A stretch of DNA of 64,000 nucleotides from Mitsuaria sp. PDC51. GTDB lineage: Bacteria > Pseudomonadota > Gammaproteobacteria > Burkholderiales > Burkholderiaceae_C. The position numbers and the translations under genes are program-made. Location: positions 682,001 to 746,000 of the forward strand of contig NZ_FOZE01000002.1 in NCBI RefSeq assembly GCF_900113225.1, given 5' to 3'. Position 1 is the stretch's first letter; every line of letters begins with the position of its first letter. The notes under the pieces were generated by a model. That model saw nothing but the letters and a program-made list of their open reading frames with translations, was not told the origin of the DNA and did not search any database. Positions 9,131 to 17,655 of the stretch are shown piece after piece.

Positions 9131-10258
9131 ATGACGATGGCCGGCGCCGAGCTCTACATCGGACTGATGTCCGGCACCTCGCTGGACGGCGTCGATGCCG
9201 TCCTGTTGCGCGTCGAGGCCGATGGCAGCGTTCAGGCCCTCGCCCATGAATACCAGCCCTTCGGCGCCGAATTGCGCGCCGAACTGCTGGCGCTGAACAG
9301 CCCCGGCGACAACGAACTGCAACGCGCCGCCCTCGCCGGCAATGCCGTCGCTCGCGCCTATGCGCAGGTGTGCCGCGCGCTGCTGAATGCGCAGCGCCGG
9401 GTCCCGCAGGACATTCGCGCGCTCGGCGCGCATGGCCAGACCGTCCGGCATCGCCCCGGCGAATTCGACGGCACCGGCTTCACCCTGCAGGTGCTGAATG
9501 CGTCATTGCTGGCCGAGCTCACCGGCATCGCCGTGGTCCACGACCTGCGCAGCCGGGACCTGGCCGTCGGCGGCCAGGGCGCGCCGCTGGTGCCGGCCTT
9601 CCATCGTGCGGCATTGGCGCAGCCGGGTGAGGACGTCGCCGTGCTGAACGTCGGCGGCATCAGCAATGTCAGCCTGCTGTGGGCCGACGGTCGCAGTGGC
9701 GGGTTCGATTGCGGTCCCGGCAACTGCCTGATGGACGGCTGGATCCATCGGCATCAAGGCGCGAGCTATGACGCGGGCGGCCAATGGGCGGCCCAGGGAC
9801 AGGTGCATGCCGGACTGCTCGCCGCGCTGCTCGCGGAGCCCTACTTCCATCAGGCGCCGCCTCGCAGCACGGGACGGGACCTTTTCCACCTCGGATGGTT
9901 GGATGAACGCATCGCGGCGCATGCGCCGCAGGTCTCCGCGGTGGACGTGCAAGCCACGCTGCTCGAGTTGAGCGCGCGCTGCGTGACCGACAGCCTGGCG
10001 GCTCACGCTCCGGGCGCCTGGCGCGAATTGCTGGTCTGCGGCGGTGGCGCGTTCAACGATGCGCTACTTGGACGCCTGCGCGCGCTGCTGCCCATGACGG
10101 TAGCAAGCACCGATCGTCGCGGCCTGCCGCCGATGCAGGTCGAAGGCGCCGCGTTCGCTTGGCTGGCGATGCGCCATGTGCGCGGGCTCCCGGGCAACCT
10201 CCCCGCCGCGACCGGTGGCACCGGACTCCGCGTCCTGGGCAGCTACACCCCGGCGTGA
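9131..10258 (+). CDS. anmK: Anhydro-N-acetylmuramic acid kinase
   Basis: 375 residues, the family length. It phosphorylates and opens 1,6-anhydro-MurNAc to MurNAc-6-phosphate in peptidoglycan recycling. Visible signatures are LMSGTSLDGVDAVL (about 12-25), the phosphate-binding motif of this ASKHA kinase family, then GAHGQTVRHRP, VGGQGAPLVPAFH, LNVGGISNVS and GFDCGPGNCLMD. ATG 9131 is used; an ATG two codons later (9137) is an alternative. It follows the M23 endopeptidase gene closely and probably shares its transcript. Confidence 0.95.
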   Translation: MTMAGAELYIGLMSGTSLDGVDAVLLRVEADGSVQALAHEYQPFGAELRAELLALNSPGDNELQRAALAGNAVARAYAQVCRALLNAQRRVPQDIRALGAHGQTVRHRPGEFDGTGFTLQVLNASLLAELTGIAVVHDLRSRDLAVGGQGAPLVPAFHRAALAQPGEDVAVLNVGGISNVSLLWADGRSGGFDCGPGNCLMDGWIHRHQGASYDAGGQWAAQGQVHAGLLAALLAEPYFHQAPPRSTGRDLFHLGWLDERIAAHAPQVSAVDVQATLLELSARCVTDSLAAHAPGAWRELLVCGGGAFNDALLGRLRALLPMTVASTDRRGLPPMQVEGAAFAWLAMRHVRGLPGNLPAATGGTGLRVLGSYTPA

Positions 10259-10269
10259 GCCAGAAACGA

Positions 10270-10293
10270 CAAGACCGCCCGAAGGCGGTCTTG
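10270..10293. terminator. Hairpin between convergent anmK and erpA
   Basis: CAAGACCGCC (10270-10279) pairs perfectly with GGCGGTCTTG (10284-10293) around a CGAA loop. It stands 11 bases after the anmK stop. There is no T-run of note on either side, so it may act as a transcript end stabiliser or a weak bidirectional terminator. Confidence 0.55.
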
Positions 10294-10339
10294 GTCATGG
10301 CGCCCGACACGCGTCGGGCAGTGGGGTCGTGCCGGCCGA

Positions 10340-10714
10340 TCAGACCGAGAAGCTCGAACCGCAACCGCAGGTCGTCTGCGCGTTCGGATTCTTGATCACG
10401 AACTGGGCGCCTTGCAGGTCTTCCTTGTAGTCGATCTCGGCGCCGACCAGGTATTGCAGGCTCATCGCGTCGATCAACAGCGTCACGCCGTTCTTGGCCA
10501 TCTGCGTGTCGTCGTCGTTGACGGCCTCGTCGAAGGTGAAGCCGTACTGGAAGCCGGAGCAGCCGCCGCCCTGGACGAACACCCGCAGCTTCAAGTCGGG
10601 GTTGCCTTCTTCCAGCACCAGTTCGCGCACCTTTTCAGCCGCGCTGTCGGTGAAGACCAGCGGAGCCGGCATGTCGCCCATGCCGGTGGTTTGGGTTTCG
10701 AGGACTGCGCTCAT
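10340..10714 (-). CDS. erpA: Iron-sulfur cluster insertion protein ErpA (A-type carrier)
   Basis: 124 residues. A-type carriers pass Fe-S clusters from scaffold proteins to apo-enzymes. The three ligand cysteines are visible: Cys52 in GGGCSGF and Cys116/Cys118 in TTCGCGSSF at the C-terminus. The acidic segment with [10 protein letters not shown] and the overall pattern match ErpA rather than IscA. The gene stands alone after rpsI-rplM, separated from them by a strong terminator, so it should have its own promoter; an AT-rich GATAAT lies upstream near 10745 but no matching -35 was seen. Confidence 0.93.
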   Translation of the reverse strand: MSAVLETQTTGMGDMPAPLVFTDSAAEKVRELVLEEGNPDLKLRVFVQGGGCSGFQYGFTFDEAVNDDDTQMAKNGVTLLIDAMSLQYLVGAEIDYKEDLQGAQFVIKNPNAQTTCGCGSSFSV

Positions 10715-10822
10715 CGTGGATCCTGTTGTGTCGGAGGAATGGCGGGAATTATCTCAAAGCACCCGCTGCATGGGCAGGCACTTGGAGATAGCCCCTTCGG
10801 CGGGAGGTGCAGCCCACCGGAT

Positions 10823-10857
10823 AAAAAAACAAGGCCGCTGAAAACAGCGGCCTTGTT
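10823..10857 (-). terminator. Rho-independent terminator of rplM-rpsI
   Basis: AACAAGGCCGCTG (10828-10840), loop AAAA, CAGCGGCCTTGTT (10845-10857): a perfect 13-bp stem. On the minus strand it is followed by a run of T (complement of A at 10823-10829). It lies 60 bases past the rpsI stop and before the erpA gene, isolating the two units. Confidence 0.9.
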
Positions 10858-10916
10858 CTGGAGCTTGCGTCGCTGACGAAATCCCAACCCGGATTCCACC
10901 AGCGAACGAAAGTCGA

Positions 10917-11309
10917 TCAGCGCTTGCTGAACTGCTTCCGGCGACGGGCGCCGTGCAGACCGACCTTCTTACGCTCAACTTCACGCGCGTCACGCGTGAC
11001 GAAGCCGGCGCGGCTCAGTTCGGGCTTCAGGGCCGCGTCGTAGTCGATCAGCGCGCGGGTGATGCCCAGACGGACAGCACCGGCCTGGCCGGACTCGCCG
11101 CCGCCGTGCACGTTGATCTTGATGTCGAAGGCCTCGCCATTGTTCGTCAGCAGCAGGGGCTGGCGCGAAATCATGATCGAGGTCTGACGGCCGAAGTACT
11201 GCTCGATCGAGCGGCCGTTCACCGTGATTTGGCCGGTGCCCTTCTTGATGAAGACACGCGCCACCGACGACTTGCGACGGCCGGTACCGTAGTTCCAGTT
11301 TCCGATCAT
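10917..11309 (-). CDS. rpsI: 30S ribosomal protein S9
   Basis: 130 residues. Family signatures are [15 protein letters not shown] at the N-terminus, [11 protein letters not shown] and the basic C-terminal tail [14 protein letters not shown], whose last arginine reaches the decoding centre P site. The ATG at 11309 has AAGGAG five bases upstream; the in-frame GTG at 11312 would leave only two bases of spacing. It follows rplM by 9 bases, the universal rplM-rpsI operon. Confidence 0.97.
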   Translation of the reverse strand: MIGNWNYGTGRRKSSVARVFIKKGTGQITVNGRSIEQYFGRQTSIMISRQPLLLTNNGEAFDIKINVHGGGESGQAGAVRLGITRALIDYDAALKPELSRAGFVTRDAREVERKKVGLHGARRRKQFSKR

Positions 11310-11318
11310 CACGGCTCC

Positions 11319-11747
11319 TTAGATTTCCAGCGCCTTGGGCTGCTGGGCGGTGTGCGGATGCGTGTCGCCCGCGTACACCTTCAGCTTCTTGATCATCGCG
11401 TAGCCCAGCGGACCCTTGGGCAGCATGCCCTTGACGGCCTTCTCCAGGGCGCGGCCCGGATGCTTGGCTTGCATGTCCTTGAACTTGGTGGCGTAGATGC
11501 CGCCCGGGAAACCCGAGTGACGGTAGTACACCTTGTCCGTGGCCTTGTTGCCGGTGACACGCAGCTTCTCGGCGTTGATGATGACGATGAAGTCACCGGT
11601 GTCGACGTGAGGCGTGTAGATGGCCTTGTGCTTGCCGCGCAAACGGAGTGCCACTTCGCTGGCAACACGTCCGAGCACCTTGTCGGTGGCGTCAATCACA
11701 AACCACTCGTGCGTCACTTCGGCCGGCTTGGCGCTGAAGGTCTTCAT
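11319..11747 (-). CDS. rplM: 50S ribosomal protein L13
   Basis: 142 residues, exact family length. Recognisable segments are [29 protein letters not shown] at the start, [28 protein letters not shown] and [12 protein letters not shown]. It is the first gene of the rplM-rpsI operon. A GAAAG element stands upstream of the ATG. The predicted transcript start near 11870 gives a leader of about 120 bases, longer than needed for translation, so leader-level control by L13 is possible but not shown. Confidence 0.97.
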   Translation of the reverse strand: MKTFSAKPAEVTHEWFVIDATDKVLGRVASEVALRLRGKHKAIYTPHVDTGDFIVIINAEKLRVTGNKATDKVYYRHSGFPGGIYATKFKDMQAKHPGRALEKAVKGMLPKGPLGYAMIKKLKVYAGDTHPHTAQQPKALEI

Positions 11748-11876
11748 GAGATTCTTTCAAAAGGCGAAACTTCGGGCGATCTGCCCCCGTACGTTCGGTG
11801 CACGCTTGTCGGCGATGTGAATCGCGCGGCCTCTCACGGACGTTCCCCCGCTGCCTTGGAAACGGGAAAGCCGGCG

Positions 11877-11905
11877 AGTCTAGCAGAACACGCCCGAAAG
11901 GCCAA
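11877..11905 (-). promoter_or_regulatory. Candidate sigma-70 promoter of rplM-rpsI
   Basis: On the minus strand TTGGCC (11905-11900), an exact 17-base spacer ending in TGC, and TAGACT (11882-11877). The TGC just before the -10 resembles an extended -10. It is the only well-spaced candidate between rplM and the divergent GNAT gene. Confidence 0.5.
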
Positions 11906-12037
11906 ATCCACGCGCCCGCCGGTCCGGCGCAAGCGCCGCGACGGCGCCCCGCCATGCCGGTTCCGACACGCATTCGGCAGGGAACGACCCGCCGCCCGCT
12001 TTCCCCGCTAGCATCCGACCCCATCTCCCAGCGCGCC

Positions 12038-12802
12038 ATGACCACCCCGCCCGATCCCCGGCCCACCCCGACGCCCGGCCCCGTGCCGGACGAGGCACCG
12101 CGCTCGCGCTGGCACCCTCGCGCGATGCTGGCGCGCTGGACCAGTTGGGTGCCGATCCGCTCGCTGGGGCGGCGCCACCGCAAGCGCATCCTGCAGCACC
12201 TGCTGTCGCTGGGGGAACGCGACCGCTACCTGCGCTTCGGCTACCCGGCGCGCGACGAGCAGATCCAGAAGTACGTGGCCGGGCTGGATTTCGTCCGGGA
12301 CGAGGTCCTGGGCATCTTCAACCGCCGGCTGCAGCTGATCGCGGTGGCCCACCTGGCCTACGCCCCGGCGCCGCAGATCAAGGGCCGGCCGGCGATGGCC
12401 GAGTTCGGCGTCTCGGTCGCCACCACGGCGCGAGGCAAGGGTTTCGGCGGCCGGCTGTTCGAGCGCGCCGCGCTGCACGCCCGCAACCGCGGCATCGACA
12501 CCCTGTTCATCCACGCCCTCAGCGAAAACGCCCCGATGCTGAAGATCGCCCGCAACGCCGGCGCGACGGTGGAGCGCGACGGCGGCGAATCCGAAGCCTG
12601 GCTTCGGCTGCCGCCGGACTCGGTGTCCTCGCACGTGGACGAGGCCCTGGAGCGCCACATGGCCGAATGGGACTTCCAGTTCAAGCGCCACATGCGCACC
12701 GTCGGCGATTTCCTGGATGGCGTGGCCGAGGTGAAATCCCGCATCCGCAAGGTCCGGGACCGGTCGGACGACCGCCACGCCGGCCCCGGATCGAAACGCT
12801 GA
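12038..12802 (+). CDS. GNAT family N-acetyltransferase
   Basis: 254 residues from ATG 12038. The N-terminal 40 residues are Pro/Arg-rich and probably disordered. The GNAT fold follows (about 50-195): AEFGVSVATTARGKGFGGRLFERAALHARNRGIDTLFIHALSENAPMLKIARNAGA, where the ARGKGFGGRL segment is the acetyl-CoA pyrophosphate-binding motif A. The C-terminal 60 residues form a helical, charged extension. The substrate is unknown. The start is set by the first plausible ATG after a stretch of non-conserved frame; no clear ribosome site is seen, which leaves some doubt. Confidence 0.8.
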   Translation: MTTPPDPRPTPTPGPVPDEAPRSRWHPRAMLARWTSWVPIRSLGRRHRKRILQHLLSLGERDRYLRFGYPARDEQIQKYVAGLDFVRDEVLGIFNRRLQLIAVAHLAYAPAPQIKGRPAMAEFGVSVATTARGKGFGGRLFERAALHARNRGIDTLFIHALSENAPMLKIARNAGATVERDGGESEAWLRLPPDSVSSHVDEALERHMAEWDFQFKRHMRTVGDFLDGVAEVKSRIRKVRDRSDDRHAGPGSKR

Positions 12803-12990
12803 TCGCACGGACGACGACGGCATTCCACGGTGCCCCACCCGATTCCAGGGGGGAATCCGGATGCATTTTGTAACGCCTTTCCGCTACATTCGCCCGATTC
12901 GCCGGTCCGTTGCGCGCTGTCCTTGCCACCTCCGAGCGACCCTCGGCGCCTCGTCGCGCCATCCGTCCGGTCCGTCCAGTTCGTTGGGAT

Positions 12991-13917
12991 ATGCAGAACC
13001 TGCTTCCGTGGATCATCGCGGGACTGTCGGCGCTGGCGGTCCTGGGACTGCTCGCCGCGCTGCTGCTGCGGCGCCCCCGGCGCGAGCGCAAGCCGCTGCC
13101 CACCGAGTGGTCGCTGAGCCCGCGCCCGGTCTTCAGCGCGGATGAACGCCGCGTCTTCCGCCTGCTGCGCGAGGCGCTCCCCCACCACGTCGTGATGTGC
13201 AAGCTGCCGGTGGTGCGCTTCTGCCAGCCGACCGAGGCCCGCGACGTCCGCTACTGGTATGAGCTGCTGGGCGGCATCAGCGTGAACTTCGCCATCTGCA
13301 GCCCCAACGGCCGCGTGCTGGCCGCCATCGACCTGGAAACCGACCGCCCCGGCTCGTCCCGCAGCCTGCAGATCAAGCAGGCCGTGCTGGCCGCGTGCCG
13401 GATCCGCTACCTCCGCACCTCGGTCGACCAGCTCCCCAGCGCGACCGAGCTGCAGCTGCTCGTGCCCTACAGCAACCAGGGCAGCCGCGCCAGCATGGCG
13501 CCGATGCCGCGCGCCAGCGCGCATGCGCCGGTCGCGAGCGCCGCCGCGGCGCGGCGCGCGGCACCGGTGGCCCCGGCCGCGCGCAACACGCTGTGGAACG
13601 ACTCGCCCGTCTTCAGCGATTCCTTCTTCGCGCCCGACAGCCGCTATGACGCCTTCGGCGGCGGCGAGTCGATGCACGCGCCCCTGCCGCCGATGGCCGC
13701 CCCGATGTCCGCCGCCATGGCCCCGCTGCCGCCCGCCGAACCCCGCACCCGCGGCTACCGGCCGCGCGCCGGCGCGCACGAGGCCAGCGGCTTCCGCGAC
13801 TCGCAGCTCGGCCGGGAGTCCCAGTTCGGCCACGACTTCCCGCCCCTGCCCGGCGAATCGCCGGACGCCGACATCGGCGGCGTGGTCGTCGATTCGCCGC
13901 GCTACGGGCGGCGCTAA
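12991..13917 (+). CDS. Membrane-anchored DUF2726 domain protein
   Basis: 308 residues. One transmembrane helix (about 5-27, IIAGLSALAVLGLLAALLL) followed by arginines, so the rest is cytoplasmic by the positive-inside rule. A DUF2726-type domain lies at about 50-165 (FSADERRVFRLLREALPHH, ARDVRYWYELLGG, VLAAIDLET, LVPYSNQ). That family is related to nuclease-like folds but its function is not settled. Residues 170-308 are rich in Ala, Pro and Met with no fold visible, likely disordered. A terminator hairpin follows. Confidence 0.75.
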   Translation: MQNLLPWIIAGLSALAVLGLLAALLLRRPRRERKPLPTEWSLSPRPVFSADERRVFRLLREALPHHVVMCKLPVVRFCQPTEARDVRYWYELLGGISVNFAICSPNGRVLAAIDLETDRPGSSRSLQIKQAVLAACRIRYLRTSVDQLPSATELQLLVPYSNQGSRASMAPMPRASAHAPVASAAAARRAAPVAPAARNTLWNDSPVFSDSFFAPDSRYDAFGGGESMHAPLPPMAAPMSAAMAPLPPAEPRTRGYRPRAGAHEASGFRDSQLGRESQFGHDFPPLPGESPDADIGGVVVDSPRYGRR

Positions 13918-13952
13918 GCTACGCGCCTGCTCCGCTTCCTCGAGGACACACG

Positions 13953-13973
13953 ACGGCGCTCCGGCGCCGTTTT
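13953..13973 (+). terminator. Rho-independent terminator
   Basis: ACGGCGC (13953-13959), loop TCCG, GCGCCGT (13964-13970) and a TTTT run ending at 13973. It lies 36 bases after the DUF2726 gene and 19 bases before the srkA start. Confidence 0.75.
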
Positions 13974-13991
13974 CGTTGCCTCCGCGACTCC

Positions 13992-14990
13992 ATGACTGAC
14001 ACGACGGCCGGGTTCGGCCTCCTGACGCCCGAGCTGATGCTCGATGCCCTCGAGCACGCGGGCCTGCGCCCCGACGGCCGCCTGCTGCAGCTGAACTCCT
14101 ACGAGAACCGCGTGCTGCTGGCCCACCTGGAGGACGGCGCGGCGGTGGTCGCGAAGTTCTACCGGCCCGGCCGCTGGACCGACGCGCAGATCCTGGAGGA
14201 GCACGCCTTCGCGCAGGCGCTGGCCGCGGCCGAGGTCCCGGTGGTCGCGCCGCTGACGCTGACCATCGACGGCGCCACCGGCACCCTGGGCCATTTCCAG
14301 GACCAGCGCTTCGCGGTCACGCCGCGCCAGGGCGGCCGTGCGCCGGAACTCGAGGACCCGGAGGTGCTGCGCTGGATCGGCCGTTTCCTCGCGCGCATGC
14401 ACGACGTCGGCCAGGCCCAGCCCTTCCAGGCGCGGCTCGCCTGGAACAGCGCCGCGCCGGCGCGCGATGCCCGCGACTGGCTGCGCGCCCACGACACCCT
14501 GCCGCCGGAGCTCTCGGCCCACTGGCACGATGCCGCGGCGCGCTGCATCGACGCGATCGACGCTGCCTTCGACAGCCTGCCGGACCGGCGCTCGCTGCGG
14601 CTGCACGGCGATTGCCATCCCGGCAACATCCTGTGGACGCCGGACCGCGGCCCGCACTTCGTCGACCTCGACGACGCCGCCCAGGGGCCGGCGGTGCAGG
14701 ACCTGTGGATGCTGCTGTCCGGCGATCCGGAAGCGGCGCGGATCCAGCGCGACGCGCTGCTGGACGGCTACGAGAGCGTGCGCGAATTCGACTGGCGCGA
14801 ACTGCGCCTGGTGGAAGCGCTGCGCACGCAGCGCATGATCCACCACAGCGCCTGGCTCGCGCGGCGCTGGGACGACCCGGCCTTCCCGCTGGCCTTCCCG
14901 TGGTTCGGGACGCCCAACTACTGGAGCGACCAGGTCGTCAAGCTGCGCGAGCAGCTCGAGGCCATGCAGGTGGCCGCCGAGCGCTTCTGA
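13992..14990 (+). CDS. srkA: Stress response kinase A (YihE/SrkA-like Ser/Thr kinase)
   Basis: 332 residues, family length about 328. SrkA is a eukaryotic-like kinase fold related to choline kinases that protects cells from envelope stress and programmed death in E. coli. Visible are LNSYENRVLLAHLEDGAAVVAKFYRPGRW with the ATP-binding lysine (about 55), the catalytic loop HGDCHPGNIL (205-214, Asp207 base, Asn212 metal ligand) and VDLDDA (224-229). In E. coli yihE sits before dsbA; here the downstream neighbour is convergent htpG, also a stress protein. Confidence 0.9.
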   Translation: MTDTTAGFGLLTPELMLDALEHAGLRPDGRLLQLNSYENRVLLAHLEDGAAVVAKFYRPGRWTDAQILEEHAFAQALAAAEVPVVAPLTLTIDGATGTLGHFQDQRFAVTPRQGGRAPELEDPEVLRWIGRFLARMHDVGQAQPFQARLAWNSAAPARDARDWLRAHDTLPPELSAHWHDAAARCIDAIDAAFDSLPDRRSLRLHGDCHPGNILWTPDRGPHFVDLDDAAQGPAVQDLWMLLSGDPEAARIQRDALLDGYESVREFDWRELRLVEALRTQRMIHHSAWLARRWDDPAFPLAFPWFGTPNYWSDQVVKLREQLEAMQVAAERF

Positions 14991-15016
14991 CCGCTGCTGA
15001 CCGCTGCTGACGGCGC

Positions 15017-16909
15017 TCAGCCCAGCAACAGCGCGTTGACGCGGCGCACGTAGGCGGCCGGGTCCTCCAGCACGCCACCCTCGGCCAGCAGCGCCTGGTC
15101 GAACAGCACCTGCGCCAGGTCGCCGAAGCGCGATTCGTCGCCCTCGATCGCGCCGAGCTTCTTCACCAGCGCGTGATCGGGGTTGATCTCCAGCGTCGGC
15201 AACGCGGTCGGCGCGGTCTGGCCAGCCTGCTTGAGCATGCGGGCCAGATGGCCGCTGATGTCGCCCTCCTCGACGACCACGCAGGCCGGCGAGTCCACCA
15301 GGCGGGTGGTCACGCGCACGTCCTTGGCGCGGCCCTCGAGCGCGGTCTTCAGGCGGTCCAGCACCGGCTTGAACTGCTCGGCGGCTTCCTCGGCCTTCTT
15401 CTTCTCTTCCTCGTCCTGGAGCTGGCCCAGGTCGACCGCGCCCTTGGCGACCGACTGCAGCGACTTGCCCTCGAACTCGTAGAGGTGGGACAGCATCCAC
15501 TCGTCGACCCGCTCGGTCAGCAGCAGCACCTCGATGCCCTTCTTGCGGAAGATCTCCAGCTGCGGGCTGTTCTTCGCGGCGGCCAGGCTGTCGGCGGTGA
15601 TGTAGTAGATGGCCTCCTGGCCCTCCTTCATGCGCGACACATAGTCGGCGAAGGAGACGTTCTGGTCGGCATGCGTCGAGGCGAAGCGCAGCAGCTTGAC
15701 CAGGCGCTCCTGGTTGGCATGGTCCTCGCCGACGCCTTCCTTCAGCACCTGGCCGAAGTCGGTCCAGAAACGGGCGTACTTGTCGCGCTCGGCGGCGTCC
15801 TCGCTGTTGGCCAGCGACTCCAGCATCGACAGCACGCGCTTGGTCGAGCCCTCGCGGATCGCCTTCACGTCGCGGCTTTCCTGCAGCAGTTCGCGGCTGA
15901 CGTTCAGCGGCAGGTCGGCCGAGTCGATCACGCCCTTGACGAAGCGCAGGTAGACCGGCATCAGCGCCTCGGCGTCGTCCATGATGAAGACGCGCTTGAC
16001 GTACAGCTTCACACCGCCGCGCTTGTCGCGGTTCCACAGGTCGAAGGGGGCCTTGGCCGGGATGTAGAGCAGCTGCGTGTATTCGCTGCGGCCCTCGACG
16101 CGGTTGTGGGTGAAGGCCAGCGGCGGCTCGGTGTCGTAGCTGATCTGCTGGTAGAACGCGTCGTACTCGGCCTGGGTGATGTCGCTCTTGGAGCGCGTCC
16201 ACAGCGCGGAGGCCTTGTTCACCGGCTCCCACTCGTCCTTGAGGACCTGCGTCGCCTTCTCCGCGTCCCACTCCTCCTTGCGCATCAGGATGGGCAGCGA
16301 GATGTGGTCGGAATACTTCGCGATCGTCGACTTCAGGCGCCAGGTCTTGAGGAATTCATCCTCGCCCTCGCGTAGATGGAGGATCACATCGGTGCCGCGG
16401 CCCGGCTTGGTGATGGTCTCGACCTCGAAATCGCCGGTGCCTTCGGAGCTCCAGCGCACGCCCTGGTCGGCCGGCAGGCCGGCACGGCGGGACTCGACGG
16501 TGATGCGGTCGGCGACGATGAAGCCGGAGTAGAACCCCACGCCAAACTGGCCGATCAGGTGCGCATCCTTCTTCTGGTCACCCTCGAGCTTGGCCATGAA
16601 CTCGCGGGTGCCGCTCTTGGCGATCGTGCCCAGGTGCGCGATGGCTTCTTCCGCGGACAGGCCGATGCCGTTGTCGCTGATGGTGACGGTGCGGGCCTCG
16701 GCGTCGAAGGAGACGCGGACCTCGAGGTTGGGCTGGTCTTCCAGGAACTGGGGATGATCCAGGGCCTCGAAGCGCAGCTTGTCGCAGGCGTCGGAGGCGT
16801 TGCTGACCAGCTCGCGCAGGAAAATTTCCTTGTTCGAGTAGAGCGAGTGCGTCACCAGATGCAGGATCTGCTTGACCTCGGCCTGGAAGGAATGAGTTTG
16901 CTTGTCCAT
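15017..16909 (-). CDS. htpG: Molecular chaperone HtpG (bacterial Hsp90)
   Basis: 630 residues. GHKL-type ATPase N-domain with [24 protein letters not shown] and [11 protein letters not shown]; middle domain with the IPAKAPFD and [15 protein letters not shown] stretches; C-terminal dimerisation domain. It refolds and holds client proteins as a dimer. Start at ATG 16909 ([16 protein letters not shown]), the family start. A sigma-32 type promoter is visible upstream. Confidence 0.97.
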   Translation of the reverse strand: MDKQTHSFQAEVKQILHLVTHSLYSNKEIFLRELVSNASDACDKLRFEALDHPQFLEDQPNLEVRVSFDAEARTVTISDNGIGLSAEEAIAHLGTIAKSGTREFMAKLEGDQKKDAHLIGQFGVGFYSGFIVADRITVESRRAGLPADQGVRWSSEGTGDFEVETITKPGRGTDVILHLREGEDEFLKTWRLKSTIAKYSDHISLPILMRKEEWDAEKATQVLKDEWEPVNKASALWTRSKSDITQAEYDAFYQQISYDTEPPLAFTHNRVEGRSEYTQLLYIPAKAPFDLWNRDKRGGVKLYVKRVFIMDDAEALMPVYLRFVKGVIDSADLPLNVSRELLQESRDVKAIREGSTKRVLSMLESLANSEDAAERDKYARFWTDFGQVLKEGVGEDHANQERLVKLLRFASTHADQNVSFADYVSRMKEGQEAIYYITADSLAAAKNSPQLEIFRKKGIEVLLLTERVDEWMLSHLYEFEGKSLQSVAKGAVDLGQLQDEEEKKKAEEAAEQFKPVLDRLKTALEGRAKDVRVTTRLVDSPACVVVEEGDISGHLARMLKQAGQTAPTALPTLEINPDHALVKKLGAIEGDESRFGDLAQVLFDQALLAEGGVLEDPAAYVRRVNALLLG

Positions 16910-16984
16910 CGTTCGAAAGAAGGGTGGATGAGAGAAACGGGTGGGAGCGCCACCCCGATTGGGGGCGGATTATCGCGGCGGGGC

Positions 16985-17012
16985 ACATGGGCGCGGCGGC
17001 GCCGATTTCAAG
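16985..17012 (-). promoter_or_regulatory. Heat-shock (RpoH, sigma-32 type) promoter of htpG
   Basis: On the minus strand CTTGAAA (17012-17006), a 14-base spacer, then CCCATGT (16991-16985). This matches the sigma-32 pattern CTTGAAA-N11..16-CCCCATNT closely. The implied start near 16978 leaves a leader of about 70 bases to the htpG ATG. The -35 element lies only 25 bases before the start codon of the divergent TRIC gene. Confidence 0.75.
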
Positions 17013-17037
17013 GGGCCGCCTCTACACTCCCGGCCCT

Positions 17038-17655
17038 ATGCCGATGATCTACTGGTTCGATTTGCTGGGCGTGGCGGTGTTTGCCGTGAGCGGAGCGCTG
17101 GCCGCGATGCAGGCCGGGCTGGACCTGTTCGGGCTGCTGGTCATCGCGGCGATGACGGCGGTCGGCGGCGGCACGCTGCGCGACCTGCTGCTGAACCGGC
17201 ATCCGGTGTTCTGGATGAAGGACACCCGCTACCTGCTGGTGATCGTGGCCAGCGCGCTGGCGGCGCTGGTGGTCGGCCCCTTCCCGGGGCATGCGATCGC
17301 GGTGCTCAAGATCGCGGACGCCTTGGGCCTGGCGCTGTTCGCGCTCTGCGGCACGGAGATCGCCGAGGAACACGGCGTGAGGCCGATGCCCGCGCTGCTG
17401 ATGGGCACGCTGACCGCCTGCGGGGGCGGCGTGCTGCGCGACCTGCTGAGCGGGCAGGCACCGCTGCTGCTGCGCAAGGACATCTACGCGACGGCGGCGA
17501 TCGGCGGCATCGCGCTGTACTTCGCGCTCAAGGCGATGGGCTTGCCGATGCGCTGGGCCTTCGTGCTGGGGATGGTCGGGGTGGCCGCGCTACGCCTGGC
17601 GGCGCTGTACTTCGGTTGGCAGCTGCCGGCGCTGCAGATGCTGCAGCTTCACTGA
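17038..17655 (+). CDS. TRIC-type (UPF0126/YicG) trimeric cation channel protein
   Basis: 205 residues, six to seven hydrophobic helices in two repeats: LLGVAVFAVSGALAAMQAGLDLFG with VGGGTLRDLLL, and ALGLALFALCGTEIA with ACGGGVLRDLLSG. The paired GGGxxRD motifs are the signature of the UPF0126 family, whose structures show homotrimeric cation-permeable channels. ATG 17038 is used; the ATG at 17044 is an alternative. The last seven bases overlap the end of the convergent ylqF gene. Confidence 0.88.
   Translation: MPMIYWFDLLGVAVFAVSGALAAMQAGLDLFGLLVIAAMTAVGGGTLRDLLLNRHPVFWMKDTRYLLVIVASALAALVVGPFPGHAIAVLKIADALGLALFALCGTEIAEEHGVRPMPALLMGTLTACGGGVLRDLLSGQAPLLLRKDIYATAAIGGIALYFALKAMGLPMRWAFVLGMVGVAALRLAALYFGWQLPALQMLQLH

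Noticed and set aside
14991-15010. Tandem 10-base repeat CCGCTGCTGA between srkA and htpG
   Set aside because: Only two full copies; looks like small replication slippage in the gap between two stop codons, without a clear function.
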